Below, piece after piece: positions 50,319 through 58,821 of a DNA stretch of 64,000 nucleotides. The notes beneath the pieces were generated by a model. It saw only the letters and a list, made by a program, of their open reading frames with translations. It was not told the origin of the DNA and made no database searches. Each line of letters starts with the position of its first letter. Within the stretch, counting starts at the first letter, position 1. Made by a program: the position numbers and the translations under genes. This stretch comes from Streptomyces sp. NRRL F-5126 (GTDB lineage Bacteria; Actinomycetota; Actinomycetes; Streptomycetales; Streptomycetaceae), in assembly GCF_000721265.1 (NCBI RefSeq), contig NZ_JOFZ01000004.1:496001-560000 (forward strand). The letters are read 5' to 3'.

Positions 50319-50999
50319 GTGGCGGAGAACCGGGTCACCGGTCGAGCGGGTCGGCATGTGGTCAGCACGGCGATCCGAAGGTCGCTCTCGGCGGGCGACA
50401 TGGTGCCCGGCCAGCGCCTCGTGGAGCAGGAACTGTCCGAGAGGTACCACGCGACGCGCAGTTCGGTGCGCGAGGCGCTCCAGGACCTCGCGGCGGAGGG
50501 CCTCGTCGAGCTCGTGCCGCGCAGAGGGGCGCGCGTGCGCGTCGTCTCCGTCGAGGAGGCCATCCAGATCACCGAGTGCCGGGCCGCGCTCGAGGGTCTG
50601 TGCGCCAGGCGGGCGGCGGAGCACGCGCCGTCGCAGCGGCGTGAGGGCCTGCGGGAGATCGGCACGGGGATGCGCAAGGCGGTCGCCGAGGGCGACCTCA
50701 ACGCGTACTCCGCGCTCAACCGCCAACTCCACGACTCCATCGCGCGGATGAGCGGTCAGACCGTCGCCGAGGGGCTGCTCGACCGGCTCAAGGGCCAGAT
50801 GGTCAGGTACCAGTTCCGGCTCGCCCTGCGCCCCGGCCGCCCGAACCAGTCGCTTCCGCAGCACCTCGCCATCATCGACGCGGTCGTCGCCGGCGACGGC
50901 GCCGCGGCCGAGGCCGCCGCGCGCGCCCACCTCGACAGCGTCATCGCGGAACTGCGCGCGACCCCCGAGCGCGACACGGCGGAGCGCCTCGGCGCCTGA
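50319..50999 (+). CDS. GntR-family (FCD-type) transcriptional regulator
   Basis: The 226-residue protein has a winged HTH (about residues 10-78: VSTAIRRSLSAGDMVPGQRLVEQELSERYHATRSSVREALQDLAAEGLVELVPRRGARV) and an all-helical FCD domain. The FCD metal/effector residues are in LNRQLHDSIARMSG and PQHLAIIDAVVAGD. It is divergent from the PDC/oxalomesaconate operon and very likely its regulator, with a pathway acid as effector. GTG at 50319 is the annotated start; GAGG stands eight bases upstream. Confidence 0.88.
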   Translation: MAENRVTGRAGRHVVSTAIRRSLSAGDMVPGQRLVEQELSERYHATRSSVREALQDLAAEGLVELVPRRGARVRVVSVEEAIQITECRAALEGLCARRAAEHAPSQRREGLREIGTGMRKAVAEGDLNAYSALNRQLHDSIARMSGQTVAEGLLDRLKGQMVRYQFRLALRPGRPNQSLPQHLAIIDAVVAGDGAAAEAAARAHLDSVIAELRATPERDTAERLGA

Positions 51000-51045
51000 G
51001 CCGGCCGCCTGCTGGTCCACATGGCGGATTGAGGGAGGACCGGGC

Positions 51046-52193
51046 GTGCTGGGCCGGGGCTTCGCCGCCGTCTGCGGCATGCTGGCGCGGATGAGTGCTC
51101 CCGTGTGGCGACCGAAGAGGACCTGGGTCCCCTGGGCGGTGATCGTCGTGGCGGTCGTGATCGACCTCGTGACACCGACGGCCGTCTCGTCCGCGGCCCT
51201 CCTGATCGCAGCGCCGGTCGCCGCAGCGCCCCTGCTCGGGCCGGTCGGCATCGTGCTGGTCGGCGCCGTCTCGATGGCCGTGCACGCCTGGCTCGCCCGT
51301 GTCGACCACACCTTCGGCTGGCAGCACGGCATCGCCAACCAGCTCTGCCTCCTTGCCGTGACGGTCCTCTCGGTATGGCTGAACCACAATCTGCGCATGC
51401 AGCACGGCAAGGCCGACCGCGCCTGGCGCGCCGCCGCGCTGGCGCAGCGGGCCGTGCTGCCCGCACCGCCCGAGGAGCTGGGCGCCCTGCGCATCGCCGC
51501 CCATTACGTCCCCGCCGACCGGGAGGCGCTCATCGGCGGTGACCTGTACGTCGTGCAGGACACACCGTTCGGCGTGCGCGTGATGATCGGCGACGTGCGG
51601 GGCAAGGGCCTCGGTGCGGTCGCCGCGGTCAGCATGGACATCAGCGCCTTCCGGTTCGCGGCCGACCTGGCGGGCACCCTCCCGGAACTGGTCGACGCCA
51701 TGGAAGAGTCCCTGCGCAGGGAGGGCGCCCGCAGGCAGGGGCTCGACCAGACCGAGGGTTCACCACCGCCGTCATCGCGGAACTGAGCGCCGACCTCAGG
51801 CGCGTGAGCATCGTCAACCACGGCCACCCCGCGCCCCTGCTGCACTGCCCCGACGGGCGTGTCACGGCCCTTGAGCCCTCGCGCGAGGCGCCGCCGCTCG
51901 GTCTCACCGCACTCGGCAGGTGGCACGCCCCCGTCGACAGGTTCGAGCTGCCGCCGGGCGCCACGCTCGTCTTCCTGACCGACGGGCTGACCGAGGCACG
52001 CGACCCTTCCGGCGTCTTCTACGACCCCCTCGCCCGGCTGTCCCACCTCATGCACCACCTTCCGCACGCCGCCGGGGAGTCCCCCGCTCCCGCCGTGCTG
52101 CTCGACGCCCTCATCCACGACGTCAGCAGGCACAGCGGCGGACGCGCCCACGACGACCAGGCCCTGCTGGCCCTGCGCTGCCCGGGCTCCTAG
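51046..52193 (+). pseudogene. membrane-anchored SpoIIE/PP2C phosphatase, interrupted by a one-base deletion
   Basis: The first frame (51046-51786) gives an N-terminal membrane region of about four helices, a linker helix and the first half of a PP2C domain (ALIGGDLYVV, VMIGDVRGKGLGAVAAVSMD, EEGSLRREGARRQGLDQTEG-like end). The remainder, SIVNHGHPAPLLHC, LVFLTDGLTEARD and AHDDQALLALR, lies one frame over and runs to TAG at 52191-52193. Restoring one base at 51757-51759 (GAG GGn TTC ACC) joins them into a 382-residue protein of normal family form. It is either a genuine null allele or a sequencing error. GGGAGG precedes the GTG at 51046. Confidence 0.8.
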
Positions 52194-52196
52194 CCG

Positions 52197-52221
52197 GAGA
52201 GCGCTCTCTCTGAGGTAGAAT
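52197..52221 (+). promoter_or_regulatory. operator palindrome and leaderless promoter of the LacI regulator
   Basis: GAGAGCGCTCTC at 52197-52208 is a perfect 12-bp palindrome of LacI/CebR type. TAGAAT at 52216-52221 is a good -10 element ending 8 bp before the ATG at 52230, so transcription should begin at or next to the start codon. No ribosome-binding sequence is placed for the ATG. The operator sits just upstream of the -10, suited to autoregulation. Confidence 0.6.
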
Positions 52222-52229
52222 CCCCTCCC

Positions 52230-53285
52230 ATGAACAGTAGGACGGGGGCGTCCCCAGGACCGACACTGGAGGACGTGGCGCGCGCCGCCGGTGTCTCACG
52301 GGCGACGGTCTCGCGGGTCGTCAACGGTGTGCGCAACGTCGACCCCGAGATCCAGGAGACGGTGCGCCAGGCGGTCGCCGCGACCGGCTACACGCCCAAC
52401 CGCGCCGCGCGCTCCCTCGTGACCCGCCGCGCCGAGGTCATCGCGCTGGTCGTCTCCGGGGCGGGCGACGCGTCCGAGGCCGAGCAGGACGCCTTCGCGT
52501 CCCGGCTGTTCGCCGACCCGTTCTTCGGGCGCGTGGCGAGCGGCGTCATCAGCTACCTCAGGCCGCGCTCCATGCATCCGGTGCTGATGTTCGCCGAGAC
52601 GTCCGATGCCCGCGACCAGGTCGTGGGCTTCCTGCGGCAGGGTAGCGCCGACGGCGCGCTCATCGTGTCGACGCACGCGCAGGACCCGCTGCCCGCCATG
52701 GTCGCCGAGGCGTCCCTGCCCGCCGTCCTGTTCTCCCGGCCCGCGGGCCCCGTGCCGATCAGCTACGTGGACCTCGCCCACCAGGACGGGGCACGGCTCG
52801 CCGTGGACCACCTGCTGGCCCGCGGCTGCCGGCGGGTCGTCACCATCGCGGGCCCGCTTGACGTGCCGTCGGGCCACGACCGGCTGGACGGCTTCAGGAA
52901 CGCCATGGCACGCGGTGGCCACCCGTACGCACCGGTGGCGGAGGCCGACTTCACACTCGTCGGCGGCGCACGCGCGATGGAGCGGCTGCTCGCGGACACC
53001 CCGGATCTCGACGGCGTGTTCGCGGCCAACGACCTGATGGCGCAGGGTGCCTGCCAGGTGCTGCGGGACCACGGCAGGCGGGTGCCCGACGACGTCGCCG
53101 TGGTCGGCTTCGACGACAGCTCCGTGGCGTCCGCCTGCACACCGCCGCTCACCAGCGTCCGGCAGCCGGTCGAGGACATGGCCCGCGAGATGGCCCGCCT
53201 CCTCCAGCAGCACATCGAGCAGCAGGACCGCGCCGTCACCTCTGTCGTCTTCGACCCGGAGTTGGTGGTGCGGGCCTCGGCGTGA
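52230..53285 (+). CDS. LacI-family transcriptional regulator
   Basis: The 351-residue protein has an N-terminal HTH (TLEDVARAAGVSRATVSRVVNGVRNVDPEIQ) with the hinge helix TPNRAARSLVTRR at about residues 52-65. A periplasmic-binding-protein-like sugar domain follows, with RPAGPVPISYVDLAHQDGARLAVDHLLARG and FAANDLMAQGACQVLRDHG. It would bind a sugar released by the polysaccharide-acting genes next to it. The same palindrome lies before its own start and before the DUF1996 gene, which supports a local regulon. Translation is probably leaderless. Confidence 0.9.
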   Translation: MNSRTGASPGPTLEDVARAAGVSRATVSRVVNGVRNVDPEIQETVRQAVAATGYTPNRAARSLVTRRAEVIALVVSGAGDASEAEQDAFASRLFADPFFGRVASGVISYLRPRSMHPVLMFAETSDARDQVVGFLRQGSADGALIVSTHAQDPLPAMVAEASLPAVLFSRPAGPVPISYVDLAHQDGARLAVDHLLARGCRRVVTIAGPLDVPSGHDRLDGFRNAMARGGHPYAPVAEADFTLVGGARAMERLLADTPDLDGVFAANDLMAQGACQVLRDHGRRVPDDVAVVGFDDSSVASACTPPLTSVRQPVEDMAREMARLLQQHIEQQDRAVTSVVFDPELVVRASA

Positions 53286-53352
53286 GCCCCGCACCACCGC
53301 GCCGCCGGTGCCGTGGTGCTGTGTTGCCGTCGTGCTGTGGTGCTGTGGTGCG

Positions 53353-55116
53353 TCAGTGGTAGACACCGAACTCGTAGAGCGAGTAACCGTATCCGGTGCC
53401 CCGCGAAGTGCCCGTCACGCGGACGTAGCGCCCCGTGCCGTCGACGTCGAGGTCGTCCACGTTGCCGTTGCCGTCCGTCACCGACTTCACCGTCGTCCAG
53501 TTCCGTCCGTCGTCGGACGTCTGGATGTCGTACGCCTTCGCGTAGGCCGTCTCCCACGCGAGCTGCACGTGGTGGAACGACGTCGGCGCGCCGAGGTCCA
53601 CCTGCAGCCACTGCGGGTCGCTCCAGTCGCTCGACCAGCGGGTCGTGAGGTCGCCGTCGACCGCGTCCGCCGCCGTGCACGGGCAGCCGCCCGTCGGGTC
53701 CGTCTGGAACGACGACGCGGTGGCGGGCTTGCCCAGCGCCACGTTCGTGCCGGACGGCTTCGGCGCCACGACCCTGAGGGACTTGGACCCGATGCCGACG
53801 TTCCCGTGGCCGTCCGTGGCCTTCACGTACACCTTCCACACGCCCAGCTTGTCCGGCGCCTTCACCGTGAGCGTGCCGTCGCCGTGGTCGGTGGCGTCCG
53901 CCGGCACGAGCCCCTTGTTCTGGTCGATGTAGTTGCTGCTGAACAGCACCTGGTAGGAGACGGGGTCGCCATCGGGGTCCGTCGTCCTGGTGCTGATGGT
54001 GACGTCGCTGCCGGCCCCGACGCCCTGTGTGGCGCCGCTGACGGTCATATCGGTGACCTGCGGCGGCGCGTTGTCGTGCGAGGTATCGCCGCCGTACGCC
54101 TTCTTCACCGCGTAGTACGAAGGGCGCTTGAGCCCGTCGGGGACGAGGTTGAACCAGACGCCGCCGAAGTCGTCCTCCGTGCCGTAGTGGAACAGCGTGG
54201 CGCCCAGCGCGACGCCGCGGTGACCCGTGACACACCCCCACGCCTTGGTGTATCCCGCCGCTTTCTGCTCGTCGGTGGGCTCGTCGGGCACGCCGTTGGC
54301 GTCGTCGGGCACCTCCCACTCGCCGGCGGGACCCGTCTCGGTGACGATGTAGGGCTTGGTGTAACCGCCTTGCTCCCAGGCGGACTTGATATTGCAGACG
54401 TCGCTGTACGCGTTGACCGCGTACAGGTCGAGATCGGGGGCGTTCCTCTTGTAGTAGGGCCAGGCGCCGGTCCACGCGTCGGTGGACGTCACGGGGTGGT
54501 TCGGGTCGACCTGGTGGATCTTCTTCGCGATGTCGTTGACGAACGTGGTGTACGCGTCGCGCTGCTGCTCGAGCGCGGTCCCGCTGTAGCAGTTCTGCAG
54601 GCCGAGCACGGACTCGTTGCCCACGTCCCACATCAGGACGCCGGGGTTGTCCTTGTACGTGGCCACCCACTTCGGGAACTCGGTGAGCATGTCGTTCTTG
54701 TACGCCGTGTCCGTCAGGTAGTCGACGCAGCCGCCGGCTCCCGGGCCGCCGCCCGGCTGCAGCCAGAAACCGGCGATGACCTTCACGCCGTTGGCCGCCG
54801 CCGCGTCGAAGAGCGGCTTGCTGGTGGCGTCCGTGCCCCAGGTGCGCACCGTGTTGGCGCCCATCGAGGCGACGTCCGGCATGTACTTCGCAGCGTCGGC
54901 GGTCGGGGGACCCCAGGTGAGGCCCTTGATCTCGTAGGGCGCGCCGTTGACCGTCAGCTGCCAGTCGCCCTGCGATCCCGTGACCTTGACGACGCTGCCC
55001 ACCGCGTGCGCCTGTGGTGCCTGCAGGCCGACCACCGCTGCGGACAGCAGTGCGACGGCGGCGAGCGGCGCCAGGGCGCGCCTGGTTCGCTGAGGTCTGG
55101 TGGGGGGTGGATACAT
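53353..55116 (-). CDS. secreted clan-A glycoside hydrolase with C-terminal discoidin (CBM32-like) domain
   Basis: The 587-residue protein has a signal peptide to about residue 38. A TIM-barrel glycosidase domain follows (about 40-365), with the acid/base in LMWDVGNESV and nucleophile in YIVTETGPAGEWE. A fibronectin/cadherin-like beta domain (about 375-455) follows, then a discoidin domain (about 460-587: NVALGKPATASS, AVDGDLTTRWSSDWSDPQWLQVDLG). It probably attacks an external polysaccharide, with GH2/GH5-like architecture; the substrate is not clear, and beta-1,3-glucan is a guess. AAGGAGG precedes the ATG at 55116. It follows the DUF1996 gene by 22 bp in one transcript. Confidence 0.85.
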   Translation of the reverse strand: MYPPPTRPQRTRRALAPLAAVALLSAAVVGLQAPQAHAVGSVVKVTGSQGDWQLTVNGAPYEIKGLTWGPPTADAAKYMPDVASMGANTVRTWGTDATSKPLFDAAAANGVKVIAGFWLQPGGGPGAGGCVDYLTDTAYKNDMLTEFPKWVATYKDNPGVLMWDVGNESVLGLQNCYSGTALEQQRDAYTTFVNDIAKKIHQVDPNHPVTSTDAWTGAWPYYKRNAPDLDLYAVNAYSDVCNIKSAWEQGGYTKPYIVTETGPAGEWEVPDDANGVPDEPTDEQKAAGYTKAWGCVTGHRGVALGATLFHYGTEDDFGGVWFNLVPDGLKRPSYYAVKKAYGGDTSHDNAPPQVTDMTVSGATQGVGAGSDVTISTRTTDPDGDPVSYQVLFSSNYIDQNKGLVPADATDHGDGTLTVKAPDKLGVWKVYVKATDGHGNVGIGSKSLRVVAPKPSGTNVALGKPATASSFQTDPTGGCPCTAADAVDGDLTTRWSSDWSDPQWLQVDLGAPTSFHHVQLAWETAYAKAYDIQTSDDGRNWTTVKSVTDGNGNVDDLDVDGTGRYVRVTGTSRGTGYGYSLYEFGVYH

Positions 55117-55138
55117 CGGATCCTCCTTGAGCGATCGG

Positions 55139-56200
55139 CTAGGGAAGCTCGTAGTCGGCGTCCAGAACCGCGCCCTTCTCGGGGTGCGCCTGGTCGTAGC
55201 CGTGGGCGTCGCACTGCAGGCCGCCGTTGATGCAGTGGGCGACCATGGCGCTGAGCGTGGCCTCGTCCCAGCCGTCGAAGAAGTCGTAGTGGAAGGAGTG
55301 CCCGGTGCCGCTGGCCAGCCTGAGCTTCGACGTGTCGCCGTTGACGGGCCACGCCATCTTGAACTCGATCATCGGCAGCGCCACCGGATGGTCGGCAGGG
55401 CAGACGTTCTGGTTGTTGCCGGTCGCCAGCGGGTAGGCCATGTGGCTCTTGTGGTCGGGCGTGTCCAGATGGATGCCGTCCCAGCAACTCGGGGCCTGGA
55501 GACGAATGTTGAGCTGCGTGTCGGGGGTGGAGGGACAGCTGGTGGGGAAGTCGAAGTTCTTGTACGACGTACCGCACTCCCACCCCTCGACCGTGCCCTT
55601 GAGGTTCTTGAACTCGTCCAGGGTCTGCATGGGGTTGCCGACGACGAACCGCAGGCCCTTGGGGAACGGGCGCACGCTCGTGTAGTCCGTGACACCGGAC
55701 TTGTAGTAGATCGTCTGCGGGCCGATGGGCAGGACCTTGCGGTCCCCGTCGTAGAGACTGGGCATCCAGTAGGCGGACTTGTCGCCGGGTGCCAGGCAGG
55801 CGGTGCCGGCGGTGTCCAGGGACGCCGTCGTGGTGTACGCGTCGGTGCCCGTGTTGCCCATGAAGGTGTGGTCGTGGGACTTGCCCGGCTGACCGGGGAA
55901 GACGATGGGGTCGTCGGGGAGCGTGTGGTCCGCCGCGCACTTGGCCTGGAACTCGTGGAAGTACGCGTGCGGCGGGACATACGTCGAGGGCGTGACGCCG
56001 GTGACGGGCGGGTCGGCCATGATGTAGCCGTCGCCGTCCGGGTCGTCGCCGGACGTCTGCGTGGACGCGGCCATGCCCGCAGGCGTGGACGTGCCGGCGG
56101 ACGCGTTGCCCGCCGCGGCGACGCCGACGAGGCTCAGGCCGGTCAGGCTCGTCGCCGCGAACAGGAGCAGCCCGGAGAAGACTCTGGACCTCCGTGCCAT
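55139..56200 (-). CDS. secreted DUF1996-domain protein
   Basis: The 353-residue protein has a signal peptide to about residue 36 (GVAAAGNASAG). The DUF1996 domain fills the rest: PGKSHDHTFMGNTGTDAYTT, SAYWMPSLYDGDRK, LRFVVGNPMQT, SCWDGIHLDTPDHKSHMAYP and the closing GHSFHYDFFDGWDE. Six or more cysteines suggest disulfides. DUF1996 proteins are secreted by fungi and actinomycetes near carbohydrate-active enzymes; their activity is unknown. AGGAGG six bases before the ATG at 56200 is nearly ideal. It heads the transcript with the discoidin glycosidase and has a LacI-type palindrome at its promoter. Confidence 0.87.
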   Translation of the reverse strand: MARRSRVFSGLLLFAATSLTGLSLVGVAAAGNASAGTSTPAGMAASTQTSGDDPDGDGYIMADPPVTGVTPSTYVPPHAYFHEFQAKCAADHTLPDDPIVFPGQPGKSHDHTFMGNTGTDAYTTTASLDTAGTACLAPGDKSAYWMPSLYDGDRKVLPIGPQTIYYKSGVTDYTSVRPFPKGLRFVVGNPMQTLDEFKNLKGTVEGWECGTSYKNFDFPTSCPSTPDTQLNIRLQAPSCWDGIHLDTPDHKSHMAYPLATGNNQNVCPADHPVALPMIEFKMAWPVNGDTSKLRLASGTGHSFHYDFFDGWDEATLSAMVAHCINGGLQCDAHGYDQAHPEKGAVLDADYELP

Positions 56201-56285
56201 GGGAGACCTCCTATCAGGTTCCTGGCTCCGGAGCGGTGACCCCGCGGTGCTTCGCGTGGACCGCGCCGGACGAGTAGGGAGAACC

Positions 56286-56338
56286 GGGAGAGCGCTCTCC
56301 CGACTCGGAGTGTTCCGCGCATGACGAGAGCCTGTCAA
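56286..56338 (-). promoter_or_regulatory. promoter and LacI-type operator of the DUF1996-GH operon
   Basis: GGGAGAGCGCTCTCCC at 56286-56301 is a perfect 16-bp palindrome whose core is identical to the one before the LacI gene. On the minus strand a consensus TTGACA (56338-56333) stands 18 bp before AACACT (56314-56309), a weak -10. The operator would then cover the start of transcription. Control by the LacI protein at 52.2-53.3 kb is inferred from the shared site. Confidence 0.65.
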
Positions 56339-56368
56339 GGCCCGTCGCGCGGCGGCCGTGACACGGAA

Positions 56369-56401
56369 AGCGGCCCGCCCCCGGTCGGGGAGCGGGCCGC
56401 T
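56369..56401 (-). terminator. stem-loop terminator of the DUF4232 gene
   Basis: AGCGGCCCGC (56369-56378) pairs with GCGGGCCGCT (56392-56401). An inner CCCC/GGGG stem closes a GGTC loop, with one bulged A. It begins 27 bp beyond the stop codon of the DUF4232 gene (56428). Confidence 0.78.
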
Positions 56402-56427
56402 GGTCGCCGAGGCGAGCGTGCGTTCGG

Positions 56428-56985
56428 TCAGCCGTTGATGGCCACCTGGTGGGCCATCGCCGTCACGTCGAGGTCGCCGTTGTCGACCCACTTGCCGAAC
56501 GCGAGCGTCTTGTGCGCGGTGGAAGCGGGCGGCGTGACGATCAGGTACGCGGCGTGGGTCGCGCCGGAGGTGTTGGCGTTGGCGTGAGTCCACGCGATGA
56601 CGGCCTGCGCGGCCTGTCCCGGCTCAAGGTCCACGACCTTCTTGCCCGGGTTCTTCGCGTACCAGGTGCTGCCCCAACTCACGTGCGAGGCGAGCACCTT
56701 GTGCTGAGCGTTCTCCAGCCCGAGGCCGGGGTAGCCGAGCAGCGCGCAGGTGCGGTCACCGGTGTTCTTCAGCTGCAGCACCGCGCCCTCGTGGTTCATG
56801 CCTCCCGCGAGGGGGTGGTGCAGTGATGCCTGCAGCGAGGATGCGGAACAGGTCGGAGTCTTCGCGGACGCCGGTGCGGCCGGTGCCGCCTGCGCGACAC
56901 CCGCGGCCGCCGTGCCCGTCAGGGCGACCGCCGCCATCGTCGCGGCCACTGTCCCGCGCTTGCCCCACCGCTGGTACACGTTCAT
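56428..56985 (-). CDS. secreted DUF4232-domain protein
   Basis: The 185-residue protein has a signal peptide ending near residue 33 (GVAQAAPAAP). The DUF4232 beta-sandwich follows: CSASSLQASLHHPLAGGMNHEGAVLQLKNTGDRTCALLGYPGLGLEN, with two cysteines likely paired, then DLEPGQAAQAVIAW. Such domains occur in many Streptomyces secreted proteins and lipoproteins; the function is unknown. The ATG at 56985 follows GGAAAGG by eight bases. It is convergent in space with nothing and is followed by a hairpin terminator. Confidence 0.83.
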   Translation of the reverse strand: MNVYQRWGKRGTVAATMAAVALTGTAAAGVAQAAPAAPASAKTPTCSASSLQASLHHPLAGGMNHEGAVLQLKNTGDRTCALLGYPGLGLENAQHKVLASHVSWGSTWYAKNPGKKVVDLEPGQAAQAVIAWTHANANTSGATHAAYLIVTPPASTAHKTLAFGKWVDNGDLDVTAMAHQVAING

Positions 56986-57226
56986 GTCGTTCACCTTTCC
57001 GCTTGAAGCCTTACACCACGTCCGATGCGGGGCCTTGGGGAAAAGTTCACGGATGGCGAGCATTCTTTCTCCGACTTTCCCCGCGCGGTCGCGCCCCATG
57101 TCCACGGGGCAACCGGGCCTGCCGGCACACGTGTTGTCGTCTTGTCTCCGCCGTGCGTGCGCATTACTGTGTGCCCGCTTCCGCAGTGCCCCCTTCCCGG
57201 GCTGCCGCCCCGTTCCAGGAGTGCCC

Positions 57227-58666
57227 GTGCTCGCTGCCGAACCCCCCGTGTCCCGCGCCCGTCCGCGCCCCGGTTCCGTACGCTCCAGAGTCGTCGGCGT
57301 CGCCGCCACGGCCCTCGCGATCACCGCCCTGACGGCCGGCGGCTCCGTCGCCGCCCCAGGCGCCGGCGCCGGCGCGCCCGGCCAGGGCGACCCCTACTTC
57401 CCTCTCGCGGGCAACGGCGGCTACACCGTCCGGCACTACGACCTCGACCTCGCCTACGATCCCGCCACCAGGCGGCTCGACGGGCGCGCCGTGATCACGG
57501 CGCACGCCACCCAAGGCCTGCGCGCGTTCGACCTCGACCTGTCGGGGCTGACGGTCGCAGGCGTGCGCGTGGACGGCAGGGCGGCACACTGGACGCGCCG
57601 CGGCCAGGAACTCGTCATCGAGCCGGCGCGAACGCTGAGGCGCGGCGCCGCCTTCCGCGTCGACGTGGCCTACGGCGGGGTTCCCGAGCAGGTCACCGAC
57701 CCGGACGGGTCCCCCGACGGCTGGATCGCCACCGACGACGGCGCGTTCGTCGCGGGCGAGCCCCAGGGCGCCATGTCCTGGTTCCCCTCCGACAACCACC
57801 CGCTCGACAAGGCGTCCTACTCCTTCGAGATCACCGTGCCGAGCGGATACACCGCGGTCGCAGGCGGCGTCCTGACCTCGCGGCACACGTCCCGGGGCGA
57901 GACGACGTTCCGCTGGCGGCAGAGCCGGCCGATGGCGTCCTACCTGGCCACGGCGACCGTCGGGAAGTTCGACGTCCAGCGGTACACCACCCGCTCGGGC
58001 ATCCCCGTGTACAACGCCGTCGATCCCCGCGAGGAGAAGGGCGCCGCCCCCGCGCTGGCGAGGATCCCGGACATCCTGGACTGGGAGACGAAACTCTTCG
58101 GCCCCTACCCCTTCTCGGCGGCCGGTGCCATCGTCGACCACGCGCCGGACGTCGGCTACGCGCTGGAGACGCAGACCAGGCCGATCTACGACCGGGCGCC
58201 CGACGTCGGCACGGTGGTGCACGAGATGGCGCACCAGTGGTTCGGGGACTCGGTGTCCCTCACCAGCTGGCAGGACATCTGGCTGAACGAGGGCTTCGCG
58301 ACCTACGCGGAGTGGCTGTGGCAGGAGCAGCACGGCGGCCGCAGCGCGCAGGCGTCCTTCGACCACTACTACGCCCTCCCCGCGAGCGACGGCCTCTGGG
58401 CGTTCCCCTCGGCCGACCCCGGCGACGGCGCCCACATCTTCGCCTCACCGGTCTACACGCGGGGCGCCATGACGCTCCAGGAACTCCGCGACGCCGTGGG
58501 CGACCGCGCGTTCTTCACCATCCTGCGGACATGGGCGCACGGCCACCGCTACGGCAACGGCACGACGGCCCAGTTCGTCGCGTTGAGCGAGCGTGTGTCG
58601 GGCAAGGACCTCGGGGAGCTCTTCCACACCTGGCTGTACACGGCGGGCAAACCGCCTCGGCCGTAG
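57227..58666 (+). CDS. secreted M1-family zinc metallopeptidase
   Basis: The 479-residue protein has an Arg-rich N-region and a hydrophobic signal (VVGVAATALAITALTAGGSVAAPG). The M1 N-terminal beta domain and thermolysin-like domain follow. The zinc site is H332-E-M-A-H336 with Glu355 nineteen residues later in WLNEGFATYAEW. The GxMEN exopeptidase motif is represented by GYALETQ, so the aminopeptidase mode is modified. The family's C-terminal ARM domain is absent, as in other short secreted actinobacterial members. The GTG at 57227 is preferred because AGGAG lies five bases upstream; other in-frame starts lie further 5'. Confidence 0.88.
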   Translation: MLAAEPPVSRARPRPGSVRSRVVGVAATALAITALTAGGSVAAPGAGAGAPGQGDPYFPLAGNGGYTVRHYDLDLAYDPATRRLDGRAVITAHATQGLRAFDLDLSGLTVAGVRVDGRAAHWTRRGQELVIEPARTLRRGAAFRVDVAYGGVPEQVTDPDGSPDGWIATDDGAFVAGEPQGAMSWFPSDNHPLDKASYSFEITVPSGYTAVAGGVLTSRHTSRGETTFRWRQSRPMASYLATATVGKFDVQRYTTRSGIPVYNAVDPREEKGAAPALARIPDILDWETKLFGPYPFSAAGAIVDHAPDVGYALETQTRPIYDRAPDVGTVVHEMAHQWFGDSVSLTSWQDIWLNEGFATYAEWLWQEQHGGRSAQASFDHYYALPASDGLWAFPSADPGDGAHIFASPVYTRGAMTLQELRDAVGDRAFFTILRTWAHGHRYGNGTTAQFVALSERVSGKDLGELFHTWLYTAGKPPRP

Positions 58667-58821
58667 GCCGTGGCCGCCGCGCCAGGCGCCCGTGGAAAGA
58701 AGAGACGGACCCTCTTCCCATCCCGTAAGACTGCTTGTAAGGTTCCCGGCAACTGAAATCGAGATTGCAGACGCTGCGGGCTTGCCTGCGGCGCTGCGAG
58801 CACCGAGTGCCGGGAGGACCC

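Noticed and set aside
53310..53352. Short repeats of GCTGTGGT-like units after the LacI gene
   Set aside because: The units are short and irregular with no spacer structure. It is not a CRISPR array and is probably replication slippage.
58757..58766. AATC-GA-GATT repeat upstream of the RpiR gene
   Set aside because: The arms are four bases and expected by chance at this length; it is mentioned only as a note in the gene entry.
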